From the IMG/VR virus record IMGVR_UViG_3300020281_001189, positions 1-34,615 of that record: 34,615 bases of DNA, one strand, 5' to 3'. Both the position numbers and the translations under genes were made by a program. Every line of letters begins with the position of its first letter. Position 1 is the stretch's first letter. Positions 30,228-34,615 of the stretch are shown piece after piece. The notes beneath the pieces are model-generated. The model ran no database searches, had not been told where the DNA came from, and saw only the letters and a program-made list of their open reading frames with translations. This DNA is from a virus.

Positions 30228-30925
30228 TTATAGTTCTCCTTTATCCAATCGTGATTTTCGAGCACCTGTTCGGGATTAGGCTCTCCGTGGAATACACAGA
30301 TTTTCCCTCCATCAGGAACCTCTCTTCCAAACATTTCACTTCTATCTCCTGCATGGGCGCCTCTTGCCACTCCCTTTTTATAGGACCATGCCCATTCATC
30401 TGGGAATGGCTTACAGTAATCAGGGTAAGCATTAAAATAGCTACTAATAACATTTTGGTCACCAAAGAATGGTACTTGTTTTTGAAAGTCATGAAACACC
30501 TGCTTATTAGATAGATAATACTCATAAATTGAAGAATATTCAAAATTATTGAACCTAAGGATTGAAGAATTATATTCTTTTCCAGGTAATAAACCTTCAT
30601 CTGGTCTAATAAAATCTCTTAATATACCAAACTTTGGTGCATCGAAGAAGCAATCTATATTATCTACTATTACTACATCTAAATCAAAGTATAACCATTC
30701 ACCTTCAGGCATGACTTCTTTATCAAACATCTGAAGTTTGTTCCACCAACCTTTCATACCAGCTTTTAACTCTATTGTCTTTATTGGTTCTTCATATACA
30801 TGTTGGTCAGTGAGTACATAAAAATTAAAGTCACGTGTAGTATTACGTTTTACCATATTGTATAAACGTTCAGTATAAGTTTTAGGATATTTAGTACCCC
30901 AATTGACACATACTACATTAATCAA
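30224..30925 (-). CDS. Glycosyltransferase-like protein with DxD, 233 aa
   Basis: A GT-A-type protein. The N-terminal INVVCVNWGTKYP strand, the WWNKLQMFD segment, then YFDLDVVIVDN with the DxD metal/sugar-nucleotide motif (about residues 100-102) and a C-terminal CVFHGEPNPEQV motif place it among GT8-like enzymes frequent in marine phages. The sugar donor is unknown. It overlaps the next glycosyltransferase upstream by 8 nt. Confidence 0.75.
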   Translation of the reverse strand: MINVVCVNWGTKYPKTYTERLYNMVKRNTTRDFNFYVLTDQHVYEEPIKTIELKAGMKGWWNKLQMFDKEVMPEGEWLYFDLDVVIVDNIDCFFDAPKFGILRDFIRPDEGLLPGKEYNSSILRFNNFEYSSIYEYYLSNKQVFHDFQKQVPFFGDQNVISSYFNAYPDYCKPFPDEWAWSYKKGVARGAHAGDRSEMFGREVPDGGKICVFHGEPNPEQVLENHDWIKENYK

Positions 30926-31589
30926 GTTCTAACCACTCCTTACACATATCAGTCCATGCTTTGTGATACTCGCATTTTCTATAGTTAGCAAACCATGGAC
31001 CACCGTCTGTGTAGTGTACGATGTTTGATTCCTCAGGTTTATCATAATAGCCAACTAAATGATTCCATTTATAGTCTAATTCACCTACTTCATCAGCCCA
31101 CATCATTCTGTGTAGGTATAATGGTGTTTCGGTATTTACTACTTCTGGTGTAAGGTTAGTGCATAATTCATTATTAAACAACATAACACTAGACCAGTTC
31201 TTTCTAGGATATGTATGTTGCATCTTACCATCCATTTTAGTCATGGTTTTTGGTGAATAGTCATGTTGTACACAAGACACTGGCTTATCAATAGAATATG
31301 GATTGAATAAAATTTTAGTAATATCTGTTTGTACTATCATATCACAATCCATAAACACAGCATAACCTTTATAATTCATAAGTGCTGGTGGTAAGAACCT
31401 AGTAATTGTAAATTCAGTAGAACCTTTTTTATCGTCAGCTCTTGTATAGAAACCTTGTTCTCTTAGTTCATGTAATTTAAGTGGTATGACTTCTACGTTT
31501 GGATTGTGTTTATGTATAGAATACTTTGCTACTTGAAAAGCAATATCTTCTCTAGAATCATAGCCAATAAAGACTTTAAAATCCTGCAT
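30918..31589 (-). CDS. Glycosyltransferase-like protein, GT8-like, 223 aa
   Basis: A GT-A-type protein beginning FKVFIGYDSREDIAFQVAKYSI, a strong family marker, followed by STEFTITRFLPP, MDCDMIV with the DxD motif (about 80-82) and the end motif NIVHYTDGGPWFANY with the His that completes the metal site. Such enzymes transfer hexoses from nucleotide sugars. It is the middle gene of three consecutive glycosyltransferases and overlaps both neighbours. Confidence 0.82.
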   Translation of the reverse strand: MQDFKVFIGYDSREDIAFQVAKYSIHKHNPNVEVIPLKLHELREQGFYTRADDKKGSTEFTITRFLPPALMNYKGYAVFMDCDMIVQTDITKILFNPYSIDKPVSCVQHDYSPKTMTKMDGKMQHTYPRKNWSSVMLFNNELCTNLTPEVVNTETPLYLHRMMWADEVGELDYKWNHLVGYYDKPEESNIVHYTDGGPWFANYRKCEYHKAWTDMCKEWLELD

Positions 31590-32340
31590 GTTTCCTTTCC
31601 TTTGAATAACCTAATTGTTTTCTTGATGGTCCTTTTAAATGGTCAAAGTATTCACCTAACGGACCAACAACAAGAGGATGTTTAGATTTAGCACCAAAAC
31701 CTAAGTCTATTGCTTTGATTTTCTTTGCTTTAATCATAGGAAATGTTGTTTCGTCAAATGCTATACAATCGTGCCATGCAGAATACTCAAATATCTTATC
31801 ACCATCATACATATTACGATATGTACTACACCATTCTTCATGATTTTCGTTGTGTGTATCCCAAATCATAATACTTGTTTCAGTATATTTTGCTGGCATT
31901 CTATTTACAAATGATAGATATACATCAGGGTGTACTAACTTATCTAGTAATTCTTCAGTTATGTCTTTCATAGTGACATTATCACCATCTAAATAAATTA
32001 CGTATTGTGTTCTTGGACTTTCTAATTCTTCTAATTGTGCATATACTTTAAAAGCAAATTTAGTTGCTTGATGTGTAATATTATTTACATGGACATCATT
32101 TACGTGTTCATGTCTATGACCGTTTCTTTCAGAAAACATTTGATGTTCAGGTATTTCTGTATGATAGTCTAAGAAGTGTACTCTTGGTGATACAAAATCA
32201 GGTGCTTTTCCTTCATAGTAAACCCATAAATGAATATCTTTTGGCCAATGCTTATCAAAAGAAGCCACAGACTTATGTCCATACTGTTCCCAGTTGTGTG
32301 GTCCTAGTGTCATTACAACAGAGTATTTAGTCATTGCCAT
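31576..32340 (-). CDS. Glycosyltransferase-like protein, 254 aa
   Basis: It has the layout of a GT-A enzyme: [21 protein letters not shown] at the N-terminus, a long middle with KFAFKVYAQLEEL, the YLDGDNV motif with DxD (about 118-120) and the AWHDCIAFDE region, ending in GPLGEYFDHLKGPSRKQLG. It is diverged from the other two glycosyltransferases, so the three are not recent duplicates. The start overlaps colD by 14 nt, suggesting coupled translation with the dideoxysugar genes. Confidence 0.72.
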   Translation of the reverse strand: MAMTKYSVVMTLGPHNWEQYGHKSVASFDKHWPKDIHLWVYYEGKAPDFVSPRVHFLDYHTEIPEHQMFSERNGHRHEHVNDVHVNNITHQATKFAFKVYAQLEELESPRTQYVIYLDGDNVTMKDITEELLDKLVHPDVYLSFVNRMPAKYTETSIMIWDTHNENHEEWCSTYRNMYDGDKIFEYSAWHDCIAFDETTFPMIKAKKIKAIDLGFGAKSKHPLVVGPLGEYFDHLKGPSRKQLGYSKERKHAGF

Positions 32341-33517
32341 CCACCATATAAGTCCATAATATTTCTTCTATTATATCTGCTGCATAATCAATCTTATCTT
32401 TTATATCTTCTGAATCATTTCCTAAAAAGAATCCAAGGTCATGTATGATATCAGCATTTTTCATATCACCACTAACCTGATGTTTTATATGTTTCATTAC
32501 TGGGTTTCTTAAAAAATTACCAGCAACAATAGGTCTAATCTCTACACCTCTATCTCTTAACGTATCTGTAAATTTTTGCCTGCCAGGAACATCTGGTACG
32601 ATACAAGAAAAACCAAACCAAGATGATTTACCTATTTCTTCTTGTGTAATAACTGCGATATCTTCAAATCTTTTTTTAAAATGTTTTGCATTCTCTCTTC
32701 TTTGTTTCATCATGTCTGGCCATTTAGATAATTGTACTTGACCAATTGCACCACTCATTTCTAGTGGTCTTACACTATAACCAGGTAAAACAAATCTAAA
32801 GCTATCTTCAAATGGATCGCCTGTCTTATTGTGTATATAGTTCTCATCTGGCAATGTTCTTAACCATCCATGAGCTCTAAGAGAGTCAATGTATTGAGCA
32901 GTCTCTTCTGAATTAGTGAGTATCATACCACCTTCCATGGTTTGAAGATGATGACTAAAGAAGAATGAGTGTGTACCCATATCACCATAAGTACCCATCA
33001 TTTTTTCATTAAAACTAGAACCAAAGGATTCACAATTATCTTCAAGTAATAATAGATTATAACTGTCTGCTAGGTCTCTTAATTCATCAATCTGTGATGG
33101 ATTACCTAGTAAGTTTACAGTTAATATTGCCTTTATACCATCTATATTCTCGAGTGCCTCTGCAGTCTTTGTAGGACATAAATTGAGAGTGTGTAGATCT
33201 ACATCTACAAATACTAATTCTAAACCATATTGTTGTAGTGGAAAGTATGTTGTAGACCAAGATACTGCGGGTACAATTACTTTATCACCTTCTTTTAAAT
33301 TATATTCAGGTGAGTATATCGCTGCAGCAATCATAAGTAAATTTGCAGATGAACCGCTGTTTACCATCTTTGCATGATTTACACCCATAAAATCAGCAAA
33401 CTGTTCTTCAAACTTAAATACTTCTTCACCCATAGTATAACGACTAGAGCTAATTACTCTATTAATAGCATCTACTTCTTGGTTGTTCCAAGTATCACAG
33501 CTTAGTGGATATTTCAT
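32327..33517 (-). CDS. colD: GDP-4-keto-6-deoxymannose 3-dehydratase, ColD-like
   Basis: A PLP enzyme of the DegT/DnrJ fold whose usual PLP lysine is replaced by His189 in [10 protein letters not shown]. This substitution is the hallmark of ColD from colitose synthesis, which removes the 3-hydroxyl of GDP-4-keto-6-deoxymannose. Other shared stretches include [69 protein letters not shown] and [12 protein letters not shown]. The 396-aa length fits. It overlaps gmd, which makes its substrate, by 4 nt. A true aminotransferase such as perosamine synthase would need the lysine, so ColD chemistry is favoured. Confidence 0.88.
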   Translation of the reverse strand: MKYPLSCDTWNNQEVDAINRVISSSRYTMGEEVFKFEEQFADFMGVNHAKMVNSGSSANLLMIAAAIYSPEYNLKEGDKVIVPAVSWSTTYFPLQQYGLELVFVDVDLHTLNLCPTKTAEALENIDGIKAILTVNLLGNPSQIDELRDLADSYNLLLLEDNCESFGSSFNEKMMGTYGDMGTHSFFFSHHLQTMEGGMILTNSEETAQYIDSLRAHGWLRTLPDENYIHNKTGDPFEDSFRFVLPGYSVRPLEMSGAIGQVQLSKWPDMMKQRRENAKHFKKRFEDIAVITQEEIGKSSWFGFSCIVPDVPGRQKFTDTLRDRGVEIRPIVAGNFLRNPVMKHIKHQVSGDMKNADIIHDLGFFLGNDSEDIKDKIDYAADIIEEILWTYMVDGND

Positions 33518-34536
33518 TTTACCATGTGTTTCATTAACTCTGTATCTACCATGTCATCCATTAAAGAATAGAAATCATGTTCAAACTCCCAGTTTAATTC
33601 AGTCTGTGCTTTTGTTGAATCACCATGTAGAAGTTGTACTTCTGCAGGTCTATAGAATTCTTCACTACAATCAATCATTAACTTGTCACCTGAATAACCT
33701 TTTTCCTCGATACCTTTACCTTCCCATCTTAATGGCATACCTAATTTTTTAAATACATATTCACAACATTCACGTACTGAATGTATTTCGCCAGTTGCTA
33801 AAACATAATCTACAGGTTTATCTTGTTGCAACATTAAGTACATACCTTTTACATAATCTTTCGCATGTCCCCAATCTCTCATAGCATCTAAATTACCGAG
33901 TGTTAGTTTTTCTTGTTCACCATAAGATATAGCAATTGCTGCCTTCACAATCTTTTGTGTCACAAAATCATCACCACGTTTAGGTGATTCGTGATTGAAT
34001 AAGATACCATTACAAGCATACATACCGTATGATTCTCTATAGTTCTTTACTATCCAATAAGCATATAACTTAGCAACACCATAAGGCGATCTTGGCCAAA
34101 ACGGTGTTGCTTCTGTTTGTGGTGTTTCAACTACTTTACCATACAGTTCTGATGTAGACGCCTGATAAAATTTACATGTCTTTTCTAAACCTGCAGTTCT
34201 TATGGCTTCAAGCATTCTAGTCACGCCTAGACCACCAGTATCTCCAGTGTATTCTGGAATATCAAAAGATATTCTTACATGTGACATAGCACCTAAGTTA
34301 TAGACCTCATCTGGTTGAACCATATTTACTATCTTAACTAGGCTTGATGAATCTGTTAGATCACCATAATGTAGCCAAAAATTTTCATGATCGAGTATGT
34401 GTTTAATTCTTGTTGTATTATCTGTGGCACCTCTTCTTCTAATGGCATGTACTTCATAACCTTTTTCAAGAAGAAGGTCCGCAAGGTATGGACCATCTTG
34501 TCCAGTGATACCCGTAATTATCGCTTTTTTATTCAT
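33514..34536 (-). CDS. gmd: GDP-mannose 4,6-dehydratase
   Basis: An extended SDR that turns GDP-mannose into GDP-4-keto-6-deoxymannose. The 340-aa chain has the TGITGQDG nucleotide-binding loop (8-15), [12 protein letters not shown], the GAMSHV segment, STSELYG with the catalytic Ser/Glu area, [10 protein letters not shown] with Tyr and Lys, NHESPKRG, and [10 protein letters not shown] near the substrate site. All are standard Gmd features. It is followed directly by colD (ATGA overlap). AAGGAT lies before the ATG. Gmd is known in marine myoviruses, where it probably serves glycan synthesis. Confidence 0.95.
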   Translation of the reverse strand: MNKKAIITGITGQDGPYLADLLLEKGYEVHAIRRRGATDNTTRIKHILDHENFWLHYGDLTDSSSLVKIVNMVQPDEVYNLGAMSHVRISFDIPEYTGDTGGLGVTRMLEAIRTAGLEKTCKFYQASTSELYGKVVETPQTEATPFWPRSPYGVAKLYAYWIVKNYRESYGMYACNGILFNHESPKRGDDFVTQKIVKAAIAISYGEQEKLTLGNLDAMRDWGHAKDYVKGMYLMLQQDKPVDYVLATGEIHSVRECCEYVFKKLGMPLRWEGKGIEEKGYSGDKLMIDCSEEFYRPAEVQLLHGDSTKAQTELNWEFEHDFYSLMDDMVDTELMKHMVK

Positions 34537-34546
34537 TGTTTAATCC

Positions 34547-34615
34547 TTAGTATATAGTTGCAGGAGTCATGTCTACACAAAGCTTTTGACCGACTTCTGT
34601 CTTACCGCATAAGAT
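34547..34615 (-). CDS. Partial gene, C-terminal 22 residues only
   Basis: An open frame from the right edge to TAA at 34547-34549, ending VDMTPATIY. It lies 10 nt upstream of gmd in the same direction, so it may start the sugar operon beyond the window. The piece is too short to identify. Confidence 0.45.
   Translation of the reverse strand: MLCGKTEVGQKLCVDMTPATIY

Noticed and set aside
1-34615. CRISPR arrays, insertion sequences or rRNA genes
   Set aside because: No regularly spaced direct repeats, transposase-like proteins or rRNA segments were seen.

Overview
This window is part of the genome of a T4-like (Straboviridae-related) marine myovirus. The evidence is an AT-rich sequence, almost all genes packed head to tail on the minus strand with 1 to 50 nt overlaps, and a recognisable T4 replication core: sliding clamp gp45, clamp loader gp44 and gp62, RegA, family B polymerase gp43, helicase gp41, primase gp61, UvsX and RNase H, plus NrdA, NrdB and dCMP deaminase. 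An Hsp20 chaperone, DUF932, cupins, many Fe(II)/2-oxoglutarate (2OG) type oxygenases and T4-type late promoters (TATAAATA) point to the marine T4-like group that infects cyanobacteria or SAR11-like bacteria. No photosynthesis gene is seen, so a pelagiphage-like host is plausible but not shown.

Layout, left to right. 1-5075: an unknown partial gene, RNase H, helicase 41, a small ORF, a 2OG oxygenase-like gene, uvsX and hsp20, all minus. 5190-6362: small minus-strand genes (47, 69, 79 and 68 aa) and a cupin. 6362-9570: an inverted plus-strand island behind its own late promoter, with a GIY-YIG-like gene, an aspartyl/asparaginyl hydroxylase-like gene and three tandem paralogous 2OG-like genes. 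9567-13569: nrdB, a 56-aa coiled-coil gene, an nrdA-glutaredoxin fusion and primase. 13582-14909: three genes of unknown function. 14921-15302: a self-contained minus-strand unit (late promoter, about 200 nt of GC-richer leader, a 40-aa YRG-repeat gene, a strong terminator). 15306-22787: polymerase, regA, 62, a 164-aa unknown, 44, a NUMOD1-like gene, dCMP deaminase, an 89-aa gene, 45 and a 405-aa unknown. 22824-25519: a small membrane protein, a divergent IMPDH/GMP-reductase-like protein, DUF932 behind a near-consensus sigma70 promoter, a structured intergenic repeat and a PMI-type cupin.

25526-34615 is the accessory metabolic block: a late-promoter membrane protein, two TauD-like proteins with an altered metal motif, a small membrane protein, a FabF-like ketosynthase, a short-chain dehydrogenase, a 69-aa protein, three glycosyltransferases, a ColD-like 3-dehydratase, GDP-mannose 4,6-dehydratase and a cut-off gene. 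Its genes overlap as one operon.

How it may work together. The replication and nucleotide genes form a normal T4-type replisome and dNTP supply. The right-hand block can be read as a surface-glycan or glycolipid decoration pathway: Gmd plus ColD lead from GDP-mannose to a 3,6-dideoxy sugar, three glycosyltransferases could use it, and the ketosynthase, reductase and two oxygenase-like proteins could make or alter an acyl group. That combined role is inference. Seven genes in 34.6 kb have 2OG-oxygenase-type motifs, which is the most striking feature of the window.
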